Source: Ramlibacter sp. WS9 (lineage in GTDB: Bacteria; Pseudomonadota; Gammaproteobacteria; Burkholderiales; Burkholderiaceae_C). From it: DNA of 64,000 nt. The stretch spans positions 1 to 64,000 of the forward strand of contig NZ_RKMB01000027.1 of the NCBI RefSeq assembly GCF_003797765.1, in the 5' to 3' direction. Under the pieces are notes generated by a model, which was not told the DNA's origin, ran no database searches, and saw only the letters and a program-made list of their open reading frames with translations. The translations under genes and the position numbers were made by a program. Of this stretch, positions 52,329-60,724 are shown piece by piece; positions within the stretch are counted from its first letter, which is position 1; each line of letters starts with the position of its first letter.

Positions 52329-53308
52329 AGAAATTCGTCAATGACGTCGAGTCGCTGCTCGCCGAATCGCTGCAGGGCATGGCCGCCGCGCACGGCGACC
52401 TGCTGGCGCTGCACCTGGACCCGCTCTACGTGACGCGCAAGGTACTCAGCAAGTCCAAGGTCGCACTCATCTCCGGCGGCGGCGCGGGTCATGAGCCGCT
52501 GCATTGCGGCCTGATCGGCAAGGGCATGCTGGATGCGGCCTGCCCCGGCCAGGTGTTCACTTCGCCGACGCCCGACCAGATGATGGCCGCCGCCGCGGCC
52601 GTGGACAGCGGCAAGGGCGTGCTGTTCATCGTCAAGAACTACGCCGGCGACATCATGAACTTCCAGATGGCCGCCGAGATGATGCAGACGCCTTGCGCCA
52701 CCGTGCTGGTCAACGACGACGTGGCGGTGGAACGTTCCACGCACGGCACCGGCCGGCGCGGCGTGGCCGGCACGCTGATCGTCGAGAAGCTGGTGGGCGC
52801 CGCCGCCGAATTCGGCGCCAGCCTCGACCAATGCAAGGTGCTCGGCGACCGCGTCAACAGCCGCACGGCGTCGATGGGCGTGGCCTTCACCAGCTGCACC
52901 GTGCCGGCGGCGGGCCGCGCGACCTTCGACATCGCCGACAACGAAATGGAATTCGGCGTGGGCATCCACGGCGAGCCCGGCCGCCGCCGGGGGCCGGTGC
53001 GCCCGGCGCAGGAACTGGTCGACGAGCTGATGGCCGCCATCCTGGGCGACTTGAAGCCCAAGGCCGGCTCGCAGGTACTGCTGCACGTCAACGGCTTCGG
53101 CGGCACGCCGCTCATCGAGCTGTACCTGCTGTATCACAACGCGGCCCAGTTGCTGGAAAAGCAAGGCATCAAGGTGGTCCGCTCGCTGGTGGGCAATTAC
53201 ACGACCGCTTTGGAGATGGCCGGGGCGTCGCTCACGGTCACGTTGATGGACGACGAAATGACGTCGCTGTGGGACGCGCCCGTGCACACGGCCGCGCTTC
53301 GCTGGTAG
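52325..53308 (+). CDS. dhaK: Dihydroxyacetone kinase subunit DhaK, copy 2
   Basis: A GTG at 52325 overlaps the dhaL stop and gives 327 residues. The DhaK motifs are complete: SGGGAGHEPLHCGLIGKGMLD, KNYAGDIMNFQMA and GVGIHGEPGRRR with the substrate-binding histidine. It is the natural partner of the adjacent DhaL. The copy at 43452 is of equal length and also keeps the histidine, so two substrate specificities or a regulator/kinase split is possible. Confidence 0.94.
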   Translation: MKKFVNDVESLLAESLQGMAAAHGDLLALHLDPLYVTRKVLSKSKVALISGGGAGHEPLHCGLIGKGMLDAACPGQVFTSPTPDQMMAAAAAVDSGKGVLFIVKNYAGDIMNFQMAAEMMQTPCATVLVNDDVAVERSTHGTGRRGVAGTLIVEKLVGAAAEFGASLDQCKVLGDRVNSRTASMGVAFTSCTVPAAGRATFDIADNEMEFGVGIHGEPGRRRGPVRPAQELVDELMAAILGDLKPKAGSQVLLHVNGFGGTPLIELYLLYHNAAQLLEKQGIKVVRSLVGNYTTALEMAGASLTVTLMDDEMTSLWDAPVHTAALRW

Positions 53309-53336
53309 GGGAGTTTTCTTGCGAAGGAGACACATC

Positions 53337-54482
53337 ATGGAGACGATGCGAAGGAGACTCTTGCAATGGGCCTGCGCCGGCACGGCAGGGCTCGCGTTCC
53401 CCGCCCTTGCGGCAAAGAAGCCGTCCGGGGACAACGTGATGCGATTGGGCCAGTCCACGGCCCTGACCGGCAACAACGGCGCCGTCGGCCGCCAGTTTCG
53501 CGATGCGGCGCTGGCTTGGTTCGAGCAAGTCAACGGCCAGGGCGGCGCCGGCGGTTTCAAGATGGAGCTGGCGACGCTGGACGACGGCGGTGTGGTGGAA
53601 CGCGCGACGACCAATGCCAAGCTGCTCACCAGCACGCATGGCGCCGCCGGCTTTTTCGGCTTCGCCGGCCCCGGCGCCAACCGCGAGGGCATGCAGGTGG
53701 CGCTGGCCGAAGGCGTGCCCTTCATCGCGCCCGTCAGCGGCATGGACGTGCTGCGCCAGCGCGAGAACGCCAATGTGTTCCTGCTGCGCGCCAGCCACCG
53801 CGACGAGATCCGCCAGATCATCCGCCACACCAGCTCCACCGGCATCACGCGCGTGGGCCTGCTGTTCGAGTACGAATCGGCGGGCTGGGAAATCCGCGAC
53901 TCGTTCGCGCAGGCGGCCGACGCCGCCAGGCTCGCGAGCAGCGTCAGCTCCAGCGTGTCGCGCGGCAGCGCCGACGTCGCGGCCGCCGTGCCGGTGCTCA
54001 CCGCCGCCAACCCGCAGGCCATCATCCTCGCGGCCAATCCGAGCGCCAGCGCGGCGTTCGTGCGCGCGGCACGCAAGGCCGGCTATGGTGGCGGCTTCTA
54101 CACCGTGTCCACGGTGGGAGGCCAGGTGCTGCTCGACCAGCTGGGCCCACTGGCCGTCGGCATCTCGGTGGCGCAGGTGGTGCCGTTCCCGTGGGGCGGC
54201 GGCTCGGTCATCTCCCGCGAATTCCTCGCGTTCTGCGGTGACAGCAAAATCACGCCCGACTTCGCCAGCATGGAAGGCTACATGGCCGCGCGCTGGCTGA
54301 CCGAGGCGCTCAAGCGCGCCAAGCCGAAGGAAGCCACCCCCGCCGCGCTGGCTTCGGCGCTCGAGAAGATGCCGCCGATCAACCTCGGCGGGTTCCCGCT
54401 GGCCTTCAGTCCCGACACGCGCAGCGCCTCGTCGTTCGTCGAGCTGACCGTGGTGTCTAACGCGCTCAAGTTCCTCAAGTAG
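53337..54482 (+). CDS. LIV-type periplasmic substrate-binding protein, orphan
   Basis: The ATG at 53337 follows AAGGAGA by 6 bases; a TTG at 53319 is in frame but upstream of that site. The 381-residue product has a signal (METMRRRLLQWACAGTAGLA) and a LivK fold (VMRLGQSTALTGNNGAVG). Its nearest relatives in the window are the proteins at 18470 and 36891. No LIV permease lies nearby, so it must share one of the two other systems or serve a sensor. It is convergent with the small gene at 54475. Confidence 0.9.
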   Translation: METMRRRLLQWACAGTAGLAFPALAAKKPSGDNVMRLGQSTALTGNNGAVGRQFRDAALAWFEQVNGQGGAGGFKMELATLDDGGVVERATTNAKLLTSTHGAAGFFGFAGPGANREGMQVALAEGVPFIAPVSGMDVLRQRENANVFLLRASHRDEIRQIIRHTSSTGITRVGLLFEYESAGWEIRDSFAQAADAARLASSVSSSVSRGSADVAAAVPVLTAANPQAIILAANPSASAAFVRAARKAGYGGGFYTVSTVGGQVLLDQLGPLAVGISVAQVVPFPWGGGSVISREFLAFCGDSKITPDFASMEGYMAARWLTEALKRAKPKEATPAALASALEKMPPINLGGFPLAFSPDTRSASSFVELTVVSNALKFLK

Positions 54483-54753
54483 CCGCTACCCCTGGCAGCA
54501 TGTGCAACGGCGAGTCACCGTCACCGTATTGGTGCAGCAATTGCAGGAACAGCCGGGCCCTCCTCTCGACGGCTTCGAGCGCCAGGCGATAGCTGCCCTG
54601 GGGCCGCGCGCTGATCTTGTCGATGGCCTTGCATTGCCACACATCGACCGGCGTGTGGGTGCAGAACTTGGCGTAGCCCACGTACCCTTGATCCGTCGCG
54701 ACCGCATACGCCGCGACGTAGTGCCCCAAAAACGGGCCTGAAATTCTTTCCAT
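54475..54753 (-). CDS. Small conserved-looking protein of unknown function
   Basis: I do not recognise a family. The 92 residues begin MERISGPFLGHYVAAYAVAT and include YVGYAKFCTHTPVDVWQC and SYRLALEAVERRARLFLQLL, a composition of a folded alpha/beta protein rather than a random shadow frame. No signal peptide or membrane segment is present. The opposite strand has a shorter, less protein-like frame. It overlaps the end of the binding-protein gene by 8 bases and lies upstream of nothing on its own strand, so it is probably monocistronic. Confidence 0.6.
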   Translation of the reverse strand: MERISGPFLGHYVAAYAVATDQGYVGYAKFCTHTPVDVWQCKAIDKISARPQGSYRLALEAVERRARLFLQLLHQYGDGDSPLHMLPGVAAT

Positions 54754-54822
54754 ACAGCCCCAACTCGTCCTCTTTGGGGGAGTTGAGCAAGTTGGATGCC
54801 AGCCAGGGCCTGTTAACAGGCC

Positions 54823-56715
54823 TCACTTGCCGAGCTTTCGATACAGCGTCGAGCGGCCCATGCCGAGCAGCGCAGCGGCTGCCGTGACGTTGCCACCGGT
54901 GCGTTGCAAGGCTGCGGCAATGGCCGCTTGCTGCGCCCGCTCCAAAGACAGCTCTTCGCCGTCTGCCTCCGCGCGTATGCCGCCGGATGCCGGGGGTGGG
55001 CCTGACTCCTCGAACTGGAAGTGGTGCCGCCCAAGCGGCTCATCGACGTCCGCCAGCGCCAGGGCCAGCCGCAACGCATGCCGGAGCTGGCGCACGTTGC
55101 CGGGCCACGGGCGCTTCTTCAAGAAACAGCGCAGCTCGGTGCCGAGGCGCCGCGATTCGCAGGCTGCTTCCGCCAGCAGGGCCTCGAGCACGGCACCGAA
55201 GTCGCTCCTCGCGCGCAGCGGCGGCACTTCCAGCGCAAAGCCGCTGAGGCGGTAGTACAGGTCCTCGCGAAAGCGTCCCTCCTTGACCAGCTCGCGCAGG
55301 TCGCGATGAGTGGCGCAGACGAAGCGAACATCCACCTTCGCGGCTTGCGTGGCACCGACCCGCACGACTTCGCCGCTGTCGAACACCCGTAGCAGGCCGA
55401 CCTGCAGGTCCAGCGGCATGTCGCCGATCTCGTCCAGCAGCAGCGTGCCTCCCTGGGCCGATTCGACCTTGCCAACGCTGCCGCCGCGCCGGGCGCCCGT
55501 GAAGGCTCCTTCGACGTGGCCGAACAGCTCGGCAGCCATCAACTGCGGTGCGATCGCGCCGCAGTTCAAGGCCACCAGCGGGCCGTCGCGGCGATTGCCC
55601 AGATCGTGCAAAGTGCGGGCCGCAACTTCCTTGCCGACACCGGTTTCGCCGGTCACGAGCAACGGCAGATCGGCATTGAAAGCGCGCAAAGCACGTTCGA
55701 AGCGCGCGGCGAAGGCGGCGTCGCCAAATACGGGTGCCGTGGCCGGCTGCGCGGCCGCGCGCGAGGGCGGCGTCGAACTGGGGGGCTTGAGGCCGGGGCG
55801 CACGATCCGCGGGGCGACCGCGGCCTTGGCGCGCAGCAGCACCCCGCCGTGCAGGCGCAGTTTCAGCTCGCTGCTCGCAGCGTTCATGGGTGCGGCAAAC
55901 GCATTGAAGCGCCCGTCGAAGAGATCGGTGAAACGCAGTCCCTGCGAGATCACCGATATGCCGATCAGACGGCGCGCGGCGAGATTGGCGGCCAGCAGGC
56001 CGCCGTCGTTGTCGAAGGCGAGCCGGGCCTCGTCGCCCGTGTCCTGGGTCTCCAGGCTCAGTCGAAGGAAGGCGGGCAGCGCGTCGAACAGCCTGTGCTC
56101 GATGCGCGTGGCGCAGCGTTGTGTGAGCGCGAGAGCCCCGGCCGCGAGCCCGGGCATGTCGCGAGAGACATCGACCGCGGCGATCACGCGTCCCTGCGGG
56201 TCGAATACAGGCGCGGCGCAGCAGTGAAAGATCTGGTTGTCCGCAAAGAAGTGCTCCGGCCCGAGCACGCGCATCGGCCGCTGCTCGGCGATCGCCGAGG
56301 ACATGGCGTTGGTGCCGATGCTGGCCTCCGACAGGTCGACACCCGGCCTGAAGGCCAGGCGCAGGGGCTCGCTGCGGCGATCGATACGGCCGTCGACCGC
56401 CAAGGCTCGACCGTGTGCGTCGGTCAACAGTACCGCGTAGCCCGCGTCAGAGACAGCGCTGCCAAGAGCGTCCAGCTCCGGGCGCGCCGCTTCCAGCAGG
56501 GTGTGGTGGGTGTCCAGCAGGTGACTCAGCGAAGCCCGTGCAACGGGATCGAACTCCACCCGATCCGTGACCTGGCGACCCTGCCCCCGGCAGCGTTGCC
56601 ACGAGCGCAGCAGCGACTCTTCGATGAGTCCGACAGGGGGCACGTTCTCGTCGAAGAACGACCTGCGCGCCTGCCAGACGCGGTCTGGCACGTATCGGTC
56701 TGACGTGGTGATCAT
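54823..56715 (-). CDS. Sigma-54-dependent transcriptional activator (AcoR-like)
   Basis: The 630-residue protein has a GAF-type sensor half (about 60-220, with CCAAPVFDPQGRVIAAVDVS), a sigma-54 AAA+ domain (about 330-540) and a Fis-type helix-turn-helix at the end (GNVTAAAALLGMGRSTLYRKL). Walker A GETGVGKE, ELFGHVEGAFTGA and the Walker B region TLLLDEIGD are all intact, so it can contact and remodel sigma-54 polymerase. It is divergent from the aldehyde dehydrogenase gene, which has a strong -24/-12 promoter. Family members respond to acetoin, aldehydes or alcohols, fitting the module it faces. Confidence 0.94.
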   Translation of the reverse strand: MITTSDRYVPDRVWQARRSFFDENVPPVGLIEESLLRSWQRCRGQGRQVTDRVEFDPVARASLSHLLDTHHTLLEAARPELDALGSAVSDAGYAVLLTDAHGRALAVDGRIDRRSEPLRLAFRPGVDLSEASIGTNAMSSAIAEQRPMRVLGPEHFFADNQIFHCCAAPVFDPQGRVIAAVDVSRDMPGLAAGALALTQRCATRIEHRLFDALPAFLRLSLETQDTGDEARLAFDNDGGLLAANLAARRLIGISVISQGLRFTDLFDGRFNAFAAPMNAASSELKLRLHGGVLLRAKAAVAPRIVRPGLKPPSSTPPSRAAAQPATAPVFGDAAFAARFERALRAFNADLPLLVTGETGVGKEVAARTLHDLGNRRDGPLVALNCGAIAPQLMAAELFGHVEGAFTGARRGGSVGKVESAQGGTLLLDEIGDMPLDLQVGLLRVFDSGEVVRVGATQAAKVDVRFVCATHRDLRELVKEGRFREDLYYRLSGFALEVPPLRARSDFGAVLEALLAEAACESRRLGTELRCFLKKRPWPGNVRQLRHALRLALALADVDEPLGRHHFQFEESGPPPASGGIRAEADGEELSLERAQQAAIAAALQRTGGNVTAAAALLGMGRSTLYRKLGK

Positions 56716-56738
56716 TGCATTTGCATGTATTTAAGAGC

Positions 56739-56755
56739 GATCCCGAATCGGGATC
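56739..56755. promoter_or_regulatory. Palindromic upstream activator site
   Basis: GATCCCGAATCGGGATC has perfect 8-base arms around a single A. It lies about 108 bases upstream of the -24 element at 56864, the usual distance for an enhancer site of a sigma-54 activator, and 23 bases from the activator's own start codon, so it could also control that gene. Confidence 0.65.
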
Positions 56756-56862
56756 TCACATCCCATATCAAGACAGTGTTGATGCACTTTACTGCCTGAA
56801 ATCGGGCCTTTCACAAGGGATTACCCGAATAAATAGCCAGAACATGAGGCTTAGTGCGTGTT

Positions 56863-56878
56863 TGGCACAGCCTTTGCT
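56863..56878 (+). promoter_or_regulatory. Sigma-54 (-24/-12) promoter of the oxidation module
   Basis: TTTGGCACAGCCTTTGCT gives TGGCAC then TTGCT, with the GG at 56864-56865 and GC at 56876-56877 twelve bases apart, almost the full consensus. Transcription would start near 56889, leaving a leader of about 70 bases before the ATG at 56961. Confidence 0.85.
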
Positions 56879-56960
56879 GGAGATTGTCCACCGGCTAAGC
56901 ATGCTTGACCTAAAGACGGCCTGTAAATCAATTGAAGATACAAATAAAGGAGACCCATCC

Positions 56961-58436
56961 ATGGACGCCTCGATTCGCGAGCCACAGAGCCAGCAACCCT
57001 GGACCGGCAAGATATTCAGCAACGGCTGGGTGAGTTCGAAGGGCGGCACGGCCACCGTGATCGAACCAGCCACTGGCGGAACGCTGGGAACGATCGGCGT
57101 GGCCACTGCCGAGGACGTGGACCATGCCGCCAAAAGCGCTGCGTCCGCACGCGCCGGCTGGGCGGCGACGCCTTTCGATCAACGCGCCGCCGTCATGCGT
57201 GAAGCCGCGCGTCTTCTGAAAGAACGCGCGAGCGACTTCAATCTGTGGAACGTGCGCGAGTGCGGCTCCATCATGCCCAAGGCCGAATGGGAGCTGAACG
57301 CGACCCATGAGCAGATGCTGATGGCCGCCGCGCTGCCCATGCAGGCCAACGGACAGCTGTTTCCTTCGTCCATGCCGGGGCGGACCAACATGTGGCGCCG
57401 CGTGCCTGTGGGCACGGTGGGCGTGATCGCCCCCTGGAATTTCCCCCTGTTGCTGGCCATGCGCTCGGTGGCACCGGCGCTGGCGCTGGGCAACGCGGTG
57501 CTGCTCAAGCCCGACGCCCAGACCGCCATCACGGGTGGCGCGCTGATCGCGCAGGTGTTCGCCGACGCAGGTCTGCCCGAGGGCGTTCTGCACGTGCTGC
57601 CGGGCGGACCGGCCACGGGCGACGCCGTCGTGCGGCATCCGGCGGTCGAGATGATCTCCTTCACGGGTTCGACCGCGGTGGGGCGGCGCATCGGTGAAAC
57701 CTGTGGCGGACTGCTCAAGAAGGTGGCGCTGGAGCTGGGTGGCAACAACGCCATCATCGTGCTGGACGACGCCGACCTCGACGCGGCCAGTTCCAGCGGC
57801 GCCTGGGGCGCCTTCCTGCACCAGGGACAAATCTGCATGCAGGCCGGCCGCCACCTGGTGCACCGCCGCGTGGCCGAGGCTTATGCCGAACGGCTGAAAA
57901 AGCGCGCCGAAGCGCTGTACGTGGGCGACCCGCACGCCGGCCCGGCGCACCTGGGCCCGATCATCAATGCCAAGCAGCGCGACCGCATCGTCGGCATCGT
58001 GAAAGCTTCGGTGGAGCAGGGCGCGCGGGTGCTGACGGGCGGCACGCACGAGGGGCTGTTTTACCGGCCCACGGTGCTGACCAATGTGAGCCCGCAAATG
58101 CCGGCCTTCGCCGATGAGATCTTCGGTCCCGTCGCGCCGATCACCGTCTTCGACAGCGACGAAGAGGCTGCGGCCCTCGTGAACGGGTCGCCCTACGGCC
58201 TGGCGGCGGCCATCCACAGCGCCAGCGTTTCACGCGCGATGGCCCTGGCCAACCAGCTGCGCACCGGAATGATCCACGTCAATGACCAGACGGTGAACAA
58301 CGAGTTCCACGTGCCCTTCGGCGGCATGGGCGCGTCGGGCAATGGCGGGCGCTTTGGCGGCCCGGCCAACCTGGAAGAGTTCACCCAGAGCCAATGGATC
58401 AGTGTCATGGACAAGCCCATCGTGTACCCGTTCTGA
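56961..58436 (+). CDS. NAD-dependent aldehyde dehydrogenase, benzaldehyde dehydrogenase-like
   Basis: The ATG at 56961 follows AAAGGAGA and gives 491 residues. The catalytic set is complete: APWNFP for the oxyanion asparagine, LELGGNN for the general-base glutamate and GQICMQAGR with Cys292. The context (MQAGRHLVHR, the ending SVMDKPIVYPF) is that of the benzaldehyde/vanillin dehydrogenase branch. It oxidises an aromatic or long-chain aldehyde to the acid in the cytoplasm. It is the first gene behind the sigma-54 promoter. An aldehyde formed by the GMC enzyme of the same operon is its likely substrate. Confidence 0.9.
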   Translation: MDASIREPQSQQPWTGKIFSNGWVSSKGGTATVIEPATGGTLGTIGVATAEDVDHAAKSAASARAGWAATPFDQRAAVMREAARLLKERASDFNLWNVRECGSIMPKAEWELNATHEQMLMAAALPMQANGQLFPSSMPGRTNMWRRVPVGTVGVIAPWNFPLLLAMRSVAPALALGNAVLLKPDAQTAITGGALIAQVFADAGLPEGVLHVLPGGPATGDAVVRHPAVEMISFTGSTAVGRRIGETCGGLLKKVALELGGNNAIIVLDDADLDAASSSGAWGAFLHQGQICMQAGRHLVHRRVAEAYAERLKKRAEALYVGDPHAGPAHLGPIINAKQRDRIVGIVKASVEQGARVLTGGTHEGLFYRPTVLTNVSPQMPAFADEIFGPVAPITVFDSDEEAAALVNGSPYGLAAAIHSASVSRAMALANQLRTGMIHVNDQTVNNEFHVPFGGMGASGNGGRFGGPANLEEFTQSQWISVMDKPIVYPF

Positions 58437-58478
58437 CCTGCGCAACAACAAATCCATTTCCCGCGAGGAGACAACATC

Positions 58479-59072
58479 ATGCGATTCGACGATCCCAACC
58501 GCCCGGCCGCCGACGTGACCACGGTGGTGGCCGCCATCGGCCGCCTGCAGCGGCGCGACTTCCTTCGCTTCGCCGCCGCCGGCGCGGCGGTCACCAGTCT
58601 GGCGGGCACAGCTCGCGCGGCCCTGCCCGACGGCGTGAAATTCATGAGCGAGCCCGAGGCCGCTGTGTTCACGCGGCTGGCGCAGGTAGTGCTGCCGGTG
58701 TCCGGCAGCAAGCTCGTGCCCTGGACTCCCGACGGGCTGCTGCAGACCTTGGATGGCGCGCTGCTGGCCGGCATGGAGCCGCACATCCTGGCCGGGCTCA
58801 AAGGCGGCGTGAAGTACTTCGACGAAGGGCCGATGGCCACTTACAAGAAGCGATTCGCGGAGCTTACCGACGCCGAGGCCACGCAGTTCTGCGATGCCTG
58901 GGGCAATTCGGCCGAGCCGCCCCAGCGCGGCCTGGCGATGGGCCTCAAGAAGCTGGTGCAGCTGTCGTACTGGGCCAATCCAGGCACCTGGGCCGCCGTG
59001 GGATATGACGGCCCCATGACGCAGCGGCTTGGCATCAAACGCCTGGGCAACGCGCCGTTGCCCACCCGCTGA
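58479..59072 (+). CDS. Gluconate 2-dehydrogenase subunit 3-like protein with Tat signal
   Basis: The 197-residue protein has a twin-arginine signal (RLQRRDFLRFAAAGAAVTSL) and the small-subunit fold of gluconate 2-dehydrogenase, with FTRLAQVVLPVSGSKLVPW. In such enzymes this subunit is exported with the folded flavoprotein, which itself lacks a signal. The GMC protein encoded next has none, so hitchhiking export to the periplasm is likely. GAGGAGA precedes the ATG. The cytochrome c subunit of the classical three-part enzyme is not in the operon. Confidence 0.85.
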   Translation: MRFDDPNRPAADVTTVVAAIGRLQRRDFLRFAAAGAAVTSLAGTARAALPDGVKFMSEPEAAVFTRLAQVVLPVSGSKLVPWTPDGLLQTLDGALLAGMEPHILAGLKGGVKYFDEGPMATYKKRFAELTDAEATQFCDAWGNSAEPPQRGLAMGLKKLVQLSYWANPGTWAAVGYDGPMTQRLGIKRLGNAPLPTR

Positions 59073-59086
59073 AAAAATCGCAATTT

Positions 59087-59142
59087 GCCCCCACGCTTCG
59101 CTGCCCCCCCGAGGGAGCGCATTTGCCTAGGGGCGGCCCGTC
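59087..59142. repeat. Comamonadaceae-type G/C-rich intergenic repeat, copy C
   Basis: TGCCCCCACGCTTCGCTG, CCCCCCCGAGGGAGCG and TAGGGGCGGCCCGTCG follow in the same order as in copy B. It lies between the small-subunit and GMC genes, so all three copies in the window sit inside operons between coupled genes. Confidence 0.75.
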
Positions 59143-59161
59143 GTCAAATAGGAGACAAGAC

Positions 59162-60724
59162 ATGGCAAAAAACATCAATGTGAAAGTCGCCAAGCAAGGC
59201 CTGAAGGTCACGCAGGCCAGCGACATTGCACAGGACAAATTGCACCTGAAGGCCGACGCGGTGATCGTCGGCTCGGGTGCGGGCGGGGCGATTGCCGCGT
59301 TCGAGCTGGCCCGAGCGGGCAAGAAGGTGATCGTGCTGGAAGCGGGCCCCTACATTCCCTCGGAGAAGTTCTCCGAGATGCTCGCGGTGGCCATGGGCAC
59401 GCTCTACCAGGACCACGGCGGCCAATCCAACATGAACGGTGACATCGCCATTCTGCAAGGCGCCTGCGTCGGCGGCTCCACCGTCGTCAATGCCGCGTTG
59501 TGCTTTCGCACGCCCGACTACTACCTGAAGCTGTGGGGCAAACAATTCGGCCTGACCAACCTCAACATGGCGGCGATGACGCCGTATTTCGAGAAGGTCG
59601 AGCGCAACCTGAACATCAAGACCGTCGGCTCGAGCGAAACCAGCCCCGGCGCCCTGCTCATCGGCCCGGGCATGAAGAAGCTCGGCTTTCCCGAAGGCAG
59701 GGCCCGGCGCAACATCAAGGACTGCGCCCTCACGGGCTCGTGCTTCAGCGGCTGCGCCTCCGACCGCAAGCAGTCCATGCTCGTGACCTACCTGCCCTGG
59801 GCCGTGGCCCATGGCGCGATCATCTATGCCGACACCCGCGTCACGCAGGTGCTCGCCGAGGGCAACAAGGCCAGCGGCGTGCTGGCTGAAGTCATCGATC
59901 CGGCCACCGGAAAGAAGAAGGCCGATGTGCGCATCGACGCGCCCATCGTCGTGCTGGCTGCGGGACCGATCCAGACGCCGCTGCTGCTGCAAAAGAGCAA
60001 ACTCGCCAACAGCAGCGGGCAGGTCGGCAAGAATTTCGCCTGCCACCCGACGCTGTCGGTGACGGCGGAGTTCCCGTTCGAGGTCAACGACTTCCACGGC
60101 GCGACCCACTCGCTCTACATGGACAAGCACACCCTGCCCGAAAAGGGTGGCTACCTGCTGCTCAACGCGATCCAGGAGCCGGTGGAGGCGAGCTTCCAGG
60201 CCGAGCCGGGAACCGGCAAGCCCTACGTCGCCTACATGAGCGGCTACAAGAACACGATTCGGCTGATCAGCCTCATCCACGACAAGAACGTGGGCGAGGT
60301 GCGCTGGGAGAACGGGCAGAAGCAGATCCACTACACCGTGGACAACGATGACTTCGAGGCGATGAAAAAGGGCCTCATCACCACCGCGCGCATCCTTTTC
60401 GCCGCCGGGGCGCGCAAGCTCTACCTGCCGTCATCGAACAAGGCCGAGATCGAGAGCGCCGCCCAGGTCGAGAGCGTGATTGGCGCGCTGAAGAATGAAC
60501 CTGCGCGCTACAAATACACCTCGTTCCACCCGCAGGGTACCTGCCGCATGGGACGCGACGCGAAGACCACGGTGGTCAACCCTTACGGCGAGACGCATGA
60601 CGTGAAGAACCTGTATGTGGCCGACGCCAGCTTGTTGCCGACCTCGATCGGCTACAACCCGTCGGAGACGGTCTACGCGCTGGCGAGCTACATCAGCGAC
60701 CGCATCGTCAAGGCGCACGCGTGA
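59162..60724 (+). CDS. GMC-family FAD oxidoreductase (alcohol dehydrogenase large subunit)
   Basis: The ATG at 59162 follows AGGAGA and gives 520 residues. The FAD site is AVIVGSGAGGAIAAFELARAG with LEAGP, and the GMC catalytic histidine and asparagine are in SFHPQGTCRMG and NPSETVYALA. A cysteine-rich stretch CALTGSCFSGCASDRK near 190-205 is typical of the long-chain alcohol/cholesterol-oxidase branch. It oxidises an alcohol to an aldehyde, probably in the periplasm if carried out by the Tat-tagged small subunit. Electron acceptor unknown. It overlaps the hydrolase gene by 4 bases. Confidence 0.9.
   Translation: MAKNINVKVAKQGLKVTQASDIAQDKLHLKADAVIVGSGAGGAIAAFELARAGKKVIVLEAGPYIPSEKFSEMLAVAMGTLYQDHGGQSNMNGDIAILQGACVGGSTVVNAALCFRTPDYYLKLWGKQFGLTNLNMAAMTPYFEKVERNLNIKTVGSSETSPGALLIGPGMKKLGFPEGRARRNIKDCALTGSCFSGCASDRKQSMLVTYLPWAVAHGAIIYADTRVTQVLAEGNKASGVLAEVIDPATGKKKADVRIDAPIVVLAAGPIQTPLLLQKSKLANSSGQVGKNFACHPTLSVTAEFPFEVNDFHGATHSLYMDKHTLPEKGGYLLLNAIQEPVEASFQAEPGTGKPYVAYMSGYKNTIRLISLIHDKNVGEVRWENGQKQIHYTVDNDDFEAMKKGLITTARILFAAGARKLYLPSSNKAEIESAAQVESVIGALKNEPARYKYTSFHPQGTCRMGRDAKTTVVNPYGETHDVKNLYVADASLLPTSIGYNPSETVYALASYISDRIVKAHA

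Noticed and set aside
51728-54076. Leftward frame of 782 codons, one of the longest in the window
   Set aside because: It runs antisense through dhaL, dhaK and a binding-protein gene with overlapping starts and stops on the forward strand. The composition is typical of antisense in GC-rich DNA.
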